Assembly (NCBI GenBank): GCA_035048815.1
Contig: JAUCBN010000062.1
Span: 1,374,001-1,438,000 of the forward strand
Direction: 5' to 3'
Length of the DNA stretch: 64,000 bases
Source of the DNA: Abelmoschus esculentus
Taxonomy: Eukaryota; Streptophyta; Magnoliopsida; Malvales; Malvaceae
In this document: positions 49,586 to 61,173 of the stretch, piece after piece
How the letters are laid out: every line of letters begins with the position of its first letter
Numbering within the stretch: position 1 is the stretch's first letter
The notes under the pieces: model-generated
Databases searched by the model: none
The model's input: the letters and a program-made list of their open reading frames with translations, nothing else
What the model was told of the DNA's origin: nothing
Program-made: the position numbers and the translations under genes

Positions 49586-50426
49586 TTAAAAACCTTCGCC
49601 GAAAGCCGGCGACGTCCGGTAATCGGCACCATTGTCGCTTCCAACTTGTTGGGTGCATGATATAGGAACCAAGCACAATCCTCTACCCCTCAAGTCCTTT
49701 GGCTTTTGATCTTGTTTCTCCTGCATTTTTTTTTTCAAAGTAAAGTTCATAAAGAAATTTGAAGATAACAACAAAATTAAAGAGATAAAATAATTTTAAA
49801 TGTAAAGAAAGTTAAAATGATGGGTAATGATGATGATGATTCATGCCTAGGATAGAAAAAGAGAATGGCATTATATCAAGAAAGGCTTCCTGGTTAAGGT
49901 GTCATCTCCCTTTTGCTTTTTCTAAACTTAACAGCTAATTATGCATTTCTAAATTATGCTTTTGAACATAACTTGTCTTCACTTAAATGTGTTTAAAGGA
50001 AAAAAAAATCATGTTTCTTTTTATGTTCTGTACTAAAAATTATTAAAAGTTAAATTTTAAACTCTAACTATAATTTCTACATCCTAAACAGTAAACCTTA
50101 AACCTTATTTTTAATTTTTTTAAATTTTAATATTAAATCTTAAATCTGGTATTTTAAAGTAAGACACTAATGAAATCGTAATGAAAGACCAAACGATTTC
50201 TACTCGTTTTAAAGCTCATAACCTTGTTCTTTCAATGCTTTCCTTTACAAATAAAACAATAGTTCCAAAAAAGAAAAGTGCTTTCCTAGGCTTGAGGTGA
50301 TTGATACAATAAAGTTTTTTTACCTGTACTTCATCTTCAGGAAATGCACAATTCTTTTCTCCTTGAACCTAAAAGAATTAATCAAAAATCATACACTAAT
50401 TAACTACATATAATTTCATTGGGAAA

Positions 50427-50466
<40 letters not shown>

Positions 50467-52600
50467 TTACAGATTGTTGGTTTCCCATGTTTGGAGTTGC
50501 AGTACCCAAGTATGGGGAGCTAAGAACCTGCATTTTTTTAATGATTTCCATAACACAAGATGATATTGTGAAAGAAAAAGAGAATGAATCATTGAAACTT
50601 TAAACTATACAAGTAATAGATGCATGCTTGCTTTCTTCACACTGATCAGTTCTAAAGAGAGCAGGCAGAGAATATTAAAAAAATAAGGGTGTAAATCGTC
50701 TACCTCCTAATTGTGTTTTTATTGATGTCTTTATTTTAAATTAATGGGTTTAGGGTTCAGAGTTTAAAAGGGTTAGGGTTAGGGTTTAGAGAATTAGGGG
50801 TATGATATATTTTTTAAGGCGTATGATTTAAGATTTAGGATGTATAAAATTAGGGTTAGGGTTTATAATTTAATTTTTTAATTTTTTAACAGGAGGTATA
50901 AAGGTACGATTAAGAGGTAAAAGATTTTTACTCAAAAAATAATCACAGCGATGTTGATCAAAAGTTTACGGTACAACAACTTAATTTAAGACTAAAAGAC
51001 AACAAATTTCAAAACATGTCGAGAAACATAAAATATGATACTTTTTTATAACATTTTAGTACGATAAACTCCTTGCTATATTGATTTTTTTTAAACTTAT
51101 CGTTTTTAATTTTAAATTAGAGTGATATAATGTAGACTCATGCAATGTTAGAGAAACATCACCTCAATTTGACCCTGAAGGAATCTGATATATCCAATAG
51201 CTTCTAACAACACAGATGCTGTGTCAGTCTGCAAAAAAAAGCACCACCACCACCAGCACACAAACCCTAAAATCATCTTTCCCAGATATCCTTTAATGTT
51301 AAAAGCCAATAAACCAGAATGAAAAAGCAAAAAAAAAAATGTAATTTCAACAATATAAAAAGATGAGATGGAAAGCTTGAATGCCATTGATCAGTGTACT
51401 GCAACTGTACATATAAAATAAAAAGAATATGAAAGAAATCTGTTTCTGAATGATGGGTTTTATCATAGAATAAAATTGTTTCTGCAAACTGTTAATATTT
51501 TGTGTTTACCTTTCCAAATGGGGAAACTAGTTGGTGGAGTGCTGTTATTCTGTCACCTAGCTTCTCCTTTCTCACCTGGATTTATAACATATAAAATAGG
51601 TAATGTTGTTTATTATATCTGAAATTATTACATTGGCAAAATGGGGTCTGAAAAAAGAATAAGACATGGTTGCAAATGGACAATCAAGAACGACATATAT
51701 ATGGTATTAAAAGAGAAAGGAATAAAGATTCTGTGTGTTGTATACTTTTAATGGCGGTTGGCTTGAAGACGGTTGAAGTACCCTAGCCTTCTTCCGCACC
51801 CTACCTGTGCTGCCTTTGCTATTACACTGCCAAACACACACACAACATCAGAAACACAGCTTTAAGATTATATATGTTTGATTAATGCATTGAAAATTAT
51901 CAGTTTTACCTCAGAAGAATGGTCTAGCGGTGGTGGTTGAGTATCTGTGTTGGACACATCCGCCGCCGACATGTTGTTGCAAGAGAAGTCTAGCATATTA
52001 CTGCTTGAACTAGTGATACAAGACCTGGGGCTTGGGGAAGAAACCGCCATGAGCTGAGACCAAGCAACAGTTGCAGGAGGAGGAGGCCGTGTTTGGATTT
52101 GGAAATCTTCATTGGCATGATGAAGACCGTACAAGTTGCCATGTTGAGTAACCTCTTGCTTTACTTCAACAACGGGAAGAGCTCTCAGGCATGGATTTAG
52201 GACTTGGTTCTCCCAATTTTCCAACTTTCTCGGCTGGAAATGACTCGGACCGCCATACCTTTCTTCTTCCCCGATGAATCCACCCCTACCAACCACCAAA
52301 ACCCCATAGTTAACACATAACATAAGCATATAAAAGCAATTCAAATAGCGGTCTGTTACTGCAACATCGACACATATATTGTCGGTAGCAGCACCAATGA
52401 TCACAATAACATTGATTATGTCTATCCCTGACGAAAAGAAAACAAGAAGCTCACATGAGTAGTTGGCTCCATGACTGAGGAAGCTCATGGTTATCAAACA
52501 AAGGAGGAGGAGGAGGAGATCCAACAACATATTGAGGGAACACAGATGTAGATGGTGGATGCAAATGCATGTTCCACCAACTAGGGTTTCCTGCCATCAT
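49586..52600 (-). CDS. Atypical bHLH transcription factor (bHLH68/112/123 group)
   Basis: Eight exons join in frame: 52600-52455, 52285-51910, 51826-51746, 51575-51510, 51228-51163, 50527-50471, 50368-50324 and 49720-49586, giving 323 residues. The N-terminus is MMAGNPSWWNMHLHPP with a run of six prolines. The helix-loop-helix is VRKEKLGDRITALHQLVSPF, continuing into GKTDTASVLLEAIGYIRFLQ across three exons, each boundary in phase 0. The usual basic H-E-R residues are absent from the preceding segment (RKKARVLQPSSSQPPLK). This is normal for the subfamily, which binds non-canonical sites. The end DLRGRGLCLVPISCTQQVG is also typical of the group. Intron 5 carries a Mutator-like MITE, and intron 6 has a long (TA)n run starting at its 5' splice site. 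The gene looks intact; the exact member is not assigned. Confidence 0.9.
50030..50215 (-). repeat. Degenerate telomere-like MITE fragment in a bHLH intron
   Basis: Diverged CCTAAA-type units ending in ACCAAACGATTTCTACTC, which resembles the terminus of the Mutator-like MITE family. It lies in the last intron of the bHLH gene. No target duplication is recognisable. Confidence 0.45.
50428..50466. repeat. (TA)n microsatellite at a splice donor
   Basis: About 17-18 TA units lie immediately after the GTAAG donor of bHLH exon 6, read on the minus strand. The run fills roughly a third of this 102-bp intron. Confidence 0.85.
50697..50933 (+). mobile_element. Mutator-like MITE with telomere-like interior, copy 4
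   Basis: A 237-bp element beginning GGGTGTAAATCGTCTACCTC and ending AAAAGATTTTTACTC, with a perfect 9-bp target duplication AAAAAATAA (50688-50696 and 50934-50942). The interior has GGGTTAGGGTTAGGGTTTAG-like units. It is inserted in intron 5 of the bHLH gene. Confidence 0.85.
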
Positions 52601-53173
52601 TTGTCTGCAAAATCTTTAAAAAAAATCTAACAAACTTTAGTTCAATTTCACATGCCACTTCAAAAAACAATCTTTCTTTCTTCCCTTTGCTGAGTTTTCT
52701 TGTAACCTAACAGGCCTTTGTTAAAGAAAGTTGAATCAGCAGTCCCCTCAGCCCTTTTGATTGCTTTCTCAGATGATGGTGAAGGGAAGTTTGAAAGAAT
52801 TTTTATATACAGGGTGGGGTTGGGGAGCCTTTGCTCCTTTTCTCAGTCATTTGTTTAGTATTTTTTATGCTTTGCTTTTGCTTTATTATAAAGTGGGGGT
52901 GTAGAGAAGAAAAAAAGGGTAGTGGGAAGTATTTTCAGTCCTTAAACTATTAGGGCCTATACCATCTTGTTTCCTTGATTTGGGGGTGCCCTCTGCCTTG
53001 GGATTGTTTTATTTTTGGTTTTTTAGGGTTAGGGTTAGGTATATAATGATGGGTTTCCTAATTTGTTAAAATATAAGTGCAATGTGAGTCATAATAACAT
53101 GGAAAATAAACCTGGTATATCCATAACTATTAACAAGATTTAATTATTATAAAACACTCGACTGAGTTATAAT
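52601..53173. other. Upstream region of the bHLH gene
   Basis: Presumed 5' UTR and promoter. TATATAAAA lies on the minus strand at about 52801-52808, 200 bp upstream of the start codon, and is a plausible TATA box. No other feature is seen. Confidence 0.45.
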
Positions 53174-53830
53174 TAGGGATGTAAAAAATAAATCATTTAT
53201 AATTATTAAATTCTATTGGTTAATTAATTTATTCTTAAGGTTAAATTATTTTAGTTAATTAATCATTAAAAATTATGGTTAATGATTGATTTATTGGTTA
53301 ATTGTTATAAAATTATTTATACATAAAATTAAATTTGTGGTTAGAATTTTTTATTTAAATATTTTTTTGAAAATTTTAATATAATATTCAATGAAGAGAT
53401 AATTTTATTATTCTTAAAAAATTAAATATTAAAAAATTATTGGGCTCGACTAGGAAACAATGTTATTGGGCTCAGCTCGGGCTCGAGGCTCGGCGAGTTT
53501 GAAATTTTAGACACGGATTCGGCTCAAAAATAATATTATTGGGCTCGGTTCGGGCTCGAAGCTCGTCGGGCTCGACTCAAAATGAAAAAAAATGACTAAT
53601 TTATTTTAGTAGAATTCTCATATTTTATTTTATTGTTTTCCTTTTGCTAAAGAGATTACTTTTAGTGTATATGTAGCATATATATAATATAATTATTCCG
53701 AACTTATTCACAAGCTCGGCTCGGTTCATTAAAGTCTCAAACCGAACCCGAGTCGAGCTCACTCGAGCCAAGTTTTGACCGAGCCGAACCCTAATAGCTC
53801 GCGAGCTGGTCGGGTTCATTACCACCCCTA
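53174..53830. mobile_element. hAT-like non-autonomous element, copy 5
   Basis: A 657-bp element with ends TAGGGATGTAA and TTACCACCCCTA. The flanks GTTATAAT and ACCATAAC differ only by transitions (4 of 8 identical), so the target duplication is decayed or uncertain. The interior has GGGCTCGGCTCG and CTCGCGAGCT repeats in the right half. Confidence 0.6.
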
Positions 53831-54238
53831 ACCATAACATGCATACATGAATGATCAATTTTACAATCGTATTTTCACATGGACGGAACTAAGATTAAAT
53901 GTCGATGTAAAACAAAAATATCTGAAAGTAACAAGTAAATTTATAAATAATCCATTTCTATATAAATATATAAACAAGTATGATTATGCAAAACTAAGAG
54001 GCAAATGCATGAGGTCAAAAAATTCCAGGTTCAAAGAGAGTTTCCCTTCCACTAGCTGAAAAAATAAATTAAAGAATCATCAATTTCCCATCTGAATTAG
54101 GGTACAATAATTTTCTTTTTTTAGCTTTATTTTCTAAAATAGTTTGTATGCCACTTTGAGCGTTTGTCATACAGATTTCTAAAAGCTATATAGCGCTCTC
54201 ATCCTTTCTTTTTTACTTTTATGCATTTCCAATGAAAA
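53831..54238. other. Intergenic DNA downstream of PEX2
   Basis: AT-rich. Presumed 3' UTR of PEX2 adjacent to its stop codon. No other feature is seen. Confidence 0.4.
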
Positions 54239-57200
54239 TTACTGGCTATGAGGTTTATGCTCAACAACACTGCCATGCTGCTGCATCGCCACGACGGGCT
54301 CGCTGCATCTGGAACACCGGAATGAGGGAACTACAGCACATCGTGTTCTAAGGCAGTAGTAGCAATACCTGTGAAGATCAAATTGTATCCAACTTAAGCA
54401 AGAAATATATGAGAATTGTTCTTAAAACACAGGACCACTGTTCAAACTTCAAATGCATTTCATGGAAACTGCTGTTAAGGGTAGTATTCAATGATTTACC
54501 AAGATGCATGGCGACGGTGGCAACATGTATATATTGGTCTTTTAGCATTTAAAACCAATTGTTCATAACTTCGGGCACTATGGGGTCTCATTTCTTTTCA
54601 AAATTAGGCCCCATATACCAGCAGGCTATGAAAAGTCGGAACATAGTTCAAGTGTTCTCGGCATCACCCTGCTATAACGGAAGAAAAACTAGGTGAGTAG
54701 GAGGGAGTTCAGTTAACCTACCGGTGCTGGCAGGGGAGAGCGAGATAGGCAAGTGTTGGACTTGCCCGGCAAACGGGACAAATAGAGTCATCCTCTTTAG
54801 AGCTTGAAGATTTATCCTTTGAGAAAGGGTGAAGAAAACTTTTAACAGTTGATGAGTTAAGAAGAGGGAGAAGCAGCAACAGCATCTCCTGCATAATAGC
54901 AATGTAAGTATAAATACTAAAGTAGATTCACCGCAGAAGAAAAGGAAAAGGCTTGTGGTAATCCATGTCGATCTGACCAGTCACAAATAGATAGTAAAAA
55001 CTCGATCGTAGCCAAAATGCTGGGGAAGGTCCAACATGTTAACAAAACAAAACTTCTATTCTAATTAGCTATGTTGACTTGGAACGGGCAAACGAAAGGT
55101 CACATCAAGTGTCATTGCCGAATAGACCCAAAATTGTTGAACTCAGTATATATTCATTTACTTCCAATAGTATCTCCCATCTCTTCCTAGTCATTTTTTC
55201 GATTTCTCCACAATATGCACCTCACTTGAAATCTTTTACTCTGGTAACACTAGCCTATAGACAAATATTAATGTTCATCTTAAAAGTAAGTACAAGTAAA
55301 AATCTACAAATCGAGCATTCAAATATAGAAGGATAGAGATTCTGGCTTTAACAATGAAAGATTACCGAGAACTCATTCCACACTAACTGGCGGTTCATGT
55401 ACTCAAAACTAACGGCTCGATTCATATTAGGGCTTGAGTAGACAAGCCTTGCTCTTAATGCTCTTTCAATAAGGTTTCTATACCTGCATTAAAACAAGAG
55501 GTGGAACTAGATCAACACTGCTGAAAGGCAATCAGAGAATGACAAGGTTATACGAACCAGCTGAAAGTTCCCTAACTGTCAAGCTTTTAGGCAATAAGGT
55601 AATATATCAAAGTAAAAACGGATGAAAAGATTGGTTTCACACAGCAAAGATGACAAAGGGAAAACTTAAGATGAGAATAGCAAGTTAAATTACTATGGTT
55701 GCTACCTCGGATGAGTTTATTTTCCTACAGTATTAATGAGATTCAAATATGCTTGAGCCTTCAAGGCCTACCTTCCAGTGAAAAGAAATATGAGTAGGTT
55801 CCAAAATGATGCAGCCTTGTAAAGCCCTTCTATACGTTGCATCAAACCCCAAACTTGCCGTGCCAATGGCCTCTGAAGAAGAAAGGAAAATTCAGTATTG
55901 ACTTTAACGGAGTCCAAACTCTTCCCTAAGGGAAGAACACAAAGAAGAAGAAGAAGGAGAAAAAGGATACTTAAATCAGCACCTGCTCAGAATCACCCCA
56001 TCTGCGGAAAGCAGAGAACGACTGTAACCGCGCCCAAATGTATTGACCACCCACTGCAGCAACACAATACCATATCTTCTGAGCAACAGTTAACCCATTC
56101 CCTTCCAAACCAGTTCTTACTGTAAAAAGATACAACTCGGTTATCGTACCATACAATTTATATGCAGTTGAAGTAGGTTACTAAAAAATTCTTATACAAG
56201 AGCAAGACTCTCTTCTAGCTCAAAAAGCATTAACATAAAAATTTTCAAAGATCTATATATCTTCGTCAACATGATAAACACGTGAAAAATCAAAGAATTG
56301 AAAGCCAACTCTTATGTAGCAGAATACGAAAGAGAAGTTCAGACCTTTTTACCATTTCCTCTTCACGTTCATCTCTATACCTCAGATTCATAAGTGCAAT
56401 TCCTGGAGTTGGCTTATCTACCCAAATTGAAAACCTCCAAATGAGAAACTCGAGGAAAGCATCTAGTTCTGGTTCATACTGAAATAACATTCCTGGCTAA
56501 ACCCCCAACAAAAAAGAGAAACAATATCAGACAACTGCAAAGTGCAAATTCATTTTCTATACACCATGAAATCAATAGCAAAGATATGGATACCTTCATC
56601 AAGGAGAAAACGTTAACCAGCTGTTCTTTTAACATGGCTGACATCTCAATATCCAATCTAGCAGCATCAAATTGATTAACTCTAGACACTGATATCGGTA
56701 AAGTGGGATGCTGCAGTAATATACTAAAAGAAGTTAATAAATTAATCAAAAAAATTCAAATAACAGCAGAATTGGAGCAACCAGGAAAAACTTTCCAGCT
56801 TGCAGAATTGATCCTAACCTATACGGCTGTAAACATAAAGACTAAAACTTTTCTATTAAAATACTTCCATATATGTAACCAGAGAACTAAAAGTTCATAA
56901 CTTTTTTTCCATCACAATAATGCAATCCCATTCAGCTTTAGCAATTATATTCCTTGATACCCAAAAAACCATTCCCCTTACATAAAAAGAAAAACAAAAA
57001 GATACCCAGAAATTTTCCAGATCCCATTTCAATTAAAAACAAGTTCCCCCTGGATTTTAAAGGGAAATTAGGATGCCCTAGAAACCCTTTTTTCTTCTGT
57101 AGAACATTCAATTCAATTTACAAAAAAAAAGGCTTTACCCGATGAGAAAGAGAAACAGATTGCCAGTGAGGAAGCAACCTTTGGTGAGAAGAACTCCAAG

Positions 57201-57255
57201 CATCTTCTTGTGGTGGTGGTGCAGCTGGTGATGGGTTGCTTCTAACGCTCATCAT
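54239..57255 (-). CDS. PEX2: Peroxisome biogenesis protein 2, RING E3 ligase
   Basis: Peroxisomal membrane RING protein. With PEX10 and PEX12 it ubiquitinates the PEX5 receptor during matrix-protein import. Exons: 57255-57139, 56710-56594, 56496-about 56345, 56119-55983, 55872-55772, 55483-55366, 54888-54722 and 54368-54239. Landmarks are SVSRVNQFDAARLDIEMSAM, PGMLFQYEPELDAFLEFLIW, GGQYIWARLQSFSAFRRWGD and SFEYMNRQLVWNEFSEMLLL. The C-terminal RING has CPVCRAS, CQHRYCYYC, RTRC and RCSRC, all zinc ligands present. The joint between exon 3 (…LMNLRYRDEREEEMVK) and exon 4 (RTGLEGNGLTVAQKIWYC) cannot be fixed by eye, because the obvious donors give the wrong phase. A short exon may lie between 56120 and 56345. 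Otherwise the gene looks complete. Confidence 0.92.
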
Positions 57256-58561
57256 TTGATGAGATTATATAAAAGATTTCTTTCAATTTTTTCAATTTGA
57301 TTCGACGAGATTTACCATTAATGTGTTGCTGAAGTCCTGAAGAATTGCTTGAATTTCCCCTCTTCCTGGGTTTCTTCCCTGCCTCGGAAACTGCAGCTAA
57401 AAGCCTTGGGAGAAGCTGGCCTTCAGTCGCACGTTGTTCGTTGACTTGATAACAGTAAACTAGTGAAGTTTTATTCAGTATTAATATTAAAAAGGCTTAA
57501 ATAATATTTTAGCCTTTCATTTGTGATACTTATAAATTATTTTATTCAATTTGATACTTAATTTTCCATAATTATAGATATTATTTTATTTATTAAAAAA
57601 ATCGCATAAAATATCATATATATTATATTTAAAAAATAAAAAAATCATAAAAATCTTTTTTAAAATAAGGAAAAGCAAGAAAATTCTCTATCTTAAAAAA
57701 TGAAATAGAAATCAATCCTTTTTGTCTTCTACATTAAAAATTTTTTGACACTAATAACTAAATTTTGCTCGAATCCTTTAGTCTTAATAGTTAAAATAAC
57801 GATTGTTGTTCTTAAAAATCACGGGTTCGAGCACTAATAATATCAGTAGAGTGATTGAACGATCAATATCAAATGGTGGATATTATATTTTAAAACAGAT
57901 ACTACTGTAATCACTAAGGTTAAGATTTATAATTTAAAAAATATATAATTTTCAGAGTTTAGGATTTATATTTTAAAATAAAATATTAAATTTTTAATAT
58001 TTTGTTGTGATAAAAAAATAATTTCATAAATAGCTATAATTTAAGTTTAAAAGTTTAATTTAAAATTTATAATTTAATTGTAAGATTTAAATTTAAAATT
58101 TAGGTTTAATTTTTTAAACTTTAAATTATAAATTTTAGTTTTTTCACATTTGTAGAATATATTTTTCATTTAATACATGTAATAATCACGAAAAATTTTC
58201 AGAAAATTTTTTTTTAAAAGATTGATTGCTTCTCTTACTTTATTTTTTCAGAATATTGAAAATTTTACAATACCTTAAAAGTCAGTACCTTTAAACTCAG
58301 ACTTTCAATAATATTTTTAAATAATTTGAGTGAATATAGAACCTTTTGGCTCCGGCTTTAACATATTCATATGGCATCTTCATCTTTTCACTGTTCATAT
58401 AGCTCTGACTTCCAAACTATTATAAAATCATTAATATTTTAAAAAATTAAAATAAAAAAAATAATATTTTAAAAAAAAATTCTAACATCAATATTTCTAA
58501 AAATTCTCCTCTAATAACTATATAAAATAATACAACACAAATATAAAAATTACCAAATTTA
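57256..58561. other. AT-rich intergenic DNA
   Basis: Upstream region of PEX2, then AT-rich sequence with a SINE-like copy at 57776-57914. No gene is seen. Confidence 0.45.
57776..57914 (+). repeat. SINE-like dispersed repeat, best copy
   Basis: A box-A-like TTTAGTCTTAATAGTTAAA is followed about 30 bp later by GGTTCGAGC (57824-57832), a match to the tRNA B box GGTTCGANNCC in its first part. A conserved tail then runs to ACTACTGTAATCAC. Copies at 6128, 6882, 4498 and 34430 share this order. A tRNA-derived SINE is likely but unproven; no poly-A tail or target duplication was found. Confidence 0.55.
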
Positions 58562-59242
58562 TTAAATTACAGATTTGTCCAAATTGCCCCTAGACACTTC
58601 ACTAAATTCCCTCTCAACCTCCAAAGCCAAATCCACTTCCCCAAACCTTCTCAACCCTTTACTCAAAACTTTAACCACATACTCACCAACTTTTCTCCTG
58701 GAACCGATACCATTGTCCTTCAGCAAACTACAAATCCTGACCGTTGATTCCTTCCTACCGGCTCCTACAACACCCTTGATCAACCTCACAAGGGCCTTCT
58801 CGTTATCACAACCGATACTTCCCAGCTCTTCGATCAACACATCAATCTCATCCATGAGCCGGTTCCTGGCTAACGCGGAGACGACGTCGGCATACAAAGC
58901 CAAATCGGGAGGCGGATATTCCGATCGGACGGTGAAGAGAACGTGGAGGGCGAGAATGCATTGGTCTTGCCGTAGGAGCTCGCGTAGGGCGGCGATGAGG
59001 TCGGATTTGATGAGGCGGGAGAGGAAAGGGAGTGGAGTGAGTGTTGTCGTCGACGATGAGTTGCGGTGAGCGCGTTTGAGAGCTTGGATTGCTTGAATAG
59101 CTTCGGTGCTTAAGACACGGCCTTTGACGAGAGGTCCACGGTTGTCGCGCGGGCCGCAGCGTATCGGAGTGAAGCTCTTGCCGGTGGGGAGTGGGCGTAG
59201 AGAAGGGATAGAAGTGGGATTGAACCGGAGAGAGGAAGCCAT
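58562..59242 (-). CDS. THA8: THA8, chloroplast short PPR-like RNA splicing factor
   Basis: THYLAKOID ASSEMBLY 8 is a small pentatricopeptide-repeat protein needed in known plants for splicing of specific chloroplast group II introns (ycf3-2, trnA). The gene is a single 226-codon exon, as in the family. The first roughly 30 residues (MASSLRFNPTSIPSLRPLPT) look like a transit peptide. RCGPRDNRGPLVKGRVLSTE and IKSDLIAALRELLRQDQCIL follow, then helical repeats (LALYADVVSALARNRLMDEI). The N-terminal coding half is GC-rich compared with the surroundings. The identification is by memory of the conserved N-terminal block. The reverse-strand open frame over the same bases is a shadow. Confidence 0.9.
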   Translation of the reverse strand: MASSLRFNPTSIPSLRPLPTGKSFTPIRCGPRDNRGPLVKGRVLSTEAIQAIQALKRAHRNSSSTTTLTPLPFLSRLIKSDLIAALRELLRQDQCILALHVLFTVRSEYPPPDLALYADVVSALARNRLMDEIDVLIEELGSIGCDNEKALVRLIKGVVGAGRKESTVRICSLLKDNGIGSRRKVGEYVVKVLSKGLRRFGEVDLALEVEREFSEVSRGNLDKSVI

Positions 59243-59388
59243 GGAAATGAAGAAGATTTTGGGATAACCAAAAAATGACGAGATGGATAATAAAAAGGGT
59301 TTTAGATTCAGACTTACTTTTACGATGCCGTTTTAAGTTTAACGAAACGACGTCGTTTGTAGCAGCAGCGGGGGAAAATTAAAAACAT

Positions 59389-59470
59389 CGTCGACAGCAG
59401 GATTCGAACCTGCGCAGGCATAGCCCAACAGATTTCGAGTCTGTCTCTTTAACCACTCGGACATATCGAC
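59389..59470 (-). tRNA. tRNA-Ser(CGA)
   Basis: On the minus strand, acceptor GTCGATA pairs with TGTCGAC, with discriminator G at 59389. The D arm contains CCGAGTGGTTAA. The anticodon stem ACAGA/TCTGT holds the loop CTCGAAA, anticodon CGA. There is a long variable arm typical of tRNA-Ser, and the T arm GCAGG-TTCGAAT-CCTGC is intact. It is 82 nt without intron or encoded CCA, in the short gap upstream of THA8. Confidence 0.95.
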
Positions 59471-60067
59471 ATTATGTACATTCACCAAATAATATCATAT
59501 AAAAACTATTTAAACGGATATTGAAAATATAGATAATAATCAAATATCAATTTTTTTAATAAACCTAGTTTTTATTTTTATCTAAAAGGAGGAGACCCTA
59601 GAAAAAGGAATACTCCTAATGGGTAGACTCAAAGCCTACGGGAAAAAGATAAGAACATGTGAGTAACTCTGATCAATCGACTATACCTACGAGTCTTAAA
59701 TTATGTGACAATACACGTCTAAAGCATTTTTTTAAAAAAATTCGATTAATATTAATATCTGTTGTCACCTGTCCAGACTTATAAATAAACGTACAACAAA
59801 GAAAAAAAGTCATGATCACTCTTCTACTTTGAAAATCGACCAAAGTCCTATGAAACTCACTTTGAACTAGCACCAGCACTATCTTCTCTTTACCAATTCT
59901 ATATAAAAATATATGTATGTGTATGTGTATGTATATATCAAGCTGCTTGCTCATCAAAGCAGCAATGTTAAGGCCAAAGAAGCTTACCTTTTTCTGCTTC
60001 ATGAAAATCCAGCTCTTCCCATAGCTAACCAAACAGTTTCTTTGAGTGTTTGAAGTTTGAAACTCTG
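59471..60067. other. Upstream region of the IAA27-like copy
   Basis: No gene is recognised. TATGTATGTGTATGTGTATG microsatellite-like sequence lies at 59911-59937. It may include the former promoter of the Aux/IAA copy. Confidence 0.4.
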
Positions 60068-60992
60068 ATGTCTACACCTTCGGAAAGAAGCTCTGAAGAT
60101 ATCTTCTTATTTCTCCTCTTCAGATGAGTCCATTGAAGACGAAATCAGAAACACAACCTACAATACTTGTCTCAATCTTAAAGAAACCGAGCTGAGGCCT
60201 GGCTTACCAGGTTCTCAATCTCCTGACAGAAAAGTATGTCTTTTTGGCAAAGATTTGGAGAGCAATGTTACAACCAATGGTTTTGCTGTTAGCCCTTTCA
60301 AGAGCTTGGTGTTTGGAGCAAAAAGGGGTTTCTCAGATGCCATTGATGGGCAGAATGAGAAATGGGATTTCTCCATGAATGGTAAATCTGATGTTGAGTT
60401 GCCTAAAGAGGTGACAGGTGCTCCAGCTGCAAAGTATGTTCATCTTCAAAAGCCTGTTTCTTCTTCTTTGGGGGGGTTATGTTTCAATTTATTGAGCAAT
60501 ACTTGTGAGACAGGGCACAGGTGGTAGGATGGCCACCGGTTCGATCATTCCGGAAGAATACAATGGCGTCTAATTCCGCAGGTGACGGCAATTGCCTCTA
60601 TGTAAAAGTGAGCATGGATGGAGCACCATACCTGAGAAATGTGGACCTCAAAACCTGCAAAAACTACATGGAACTCTCTTCAGCTTTGGAGAATATGTTC
60701 ATCTGTTTCACCATGTCTGAATATGTGGTCACATATGAAGATAAAAAGGATGATTGGATGCTTGTTGGCGATGTTCCATGGCAGTAAGTCATCCTCGAAC
60801 CAACGTTCTCTAATACGTTACAACCATAATAATATCAACCGAGTTATGATTCAATCGACAAGTCTGTTATTATATATATAATCTTATCTGCGTTTTTTAC
60901 ATAGGATGTTCATCGATTCATGTAGGAGGATAAGGATTATGAAATGTTCTAGCTCCAAGAGTAATGGAGGAGTGCAGGAACAACGACGTTGA
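60068..60992 (+). pseudogene. Degenerating Aux/IAA gene, IAA27-like
   Basis: Three exons are recognisable: about 60068-60433, 60514-60783 and 60905-60992. Domain I reads LNLKETELRPGLPG; the usual LRLGLPG has Leu changed to Pro, which breaks the LxLxL EAR motif. KRGFSDAIDG, the degron AQVVGWPPVRSFRKN and CLYVKVSMDGAPYLR follow, as in IAA27. In the PB1 domain about 25 residues and an intron between MFICFTMSE and YVVTYEDK are missing, and the acidic motif is EDKKDDW in place of EDKDGDW. The end is MFIDSCRRIRIMK plus a short unusual tail. The ATG at 60068 starts MSTPSERSSED but is out of frame with the domain-I frame, which has no upstream ATG; an indel near 60095-60105 would explain this. The degron is intact. 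Probably a pseudogene or degenerating duplicate. Confidence 0.75.
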
Positions 60993-61173
60993 TCGAATCC
61001 ATTGTTTCTTGCTTCGTACACAAAGCTATCTTTTATTGGTAAAAGCTTAAAATTCATGCATATTTGTAAAACTTGTCATCATGAACATCATAGTAAGAAC
61101 TAAGAACACTTTTATCTGCAAAGTGCTTCAAAGAATTTTTGTACAGTAAGTGCAGACATGAAGATAATGCTGT

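Noticed and set aside
58575..59069. 164-codon plus-strand frame over THA8
   Set aside because: A shadow of the intronless, GC-rich THA8 gene, which has clear family motifs on the minus strand.
59673..60032. 119-codon minus-strand frame upstream of the IAA27-like copy
   Set aside because: It runs through a TG/TA microsatellite (IYIHIHIHIF) and has no recognisable domain.
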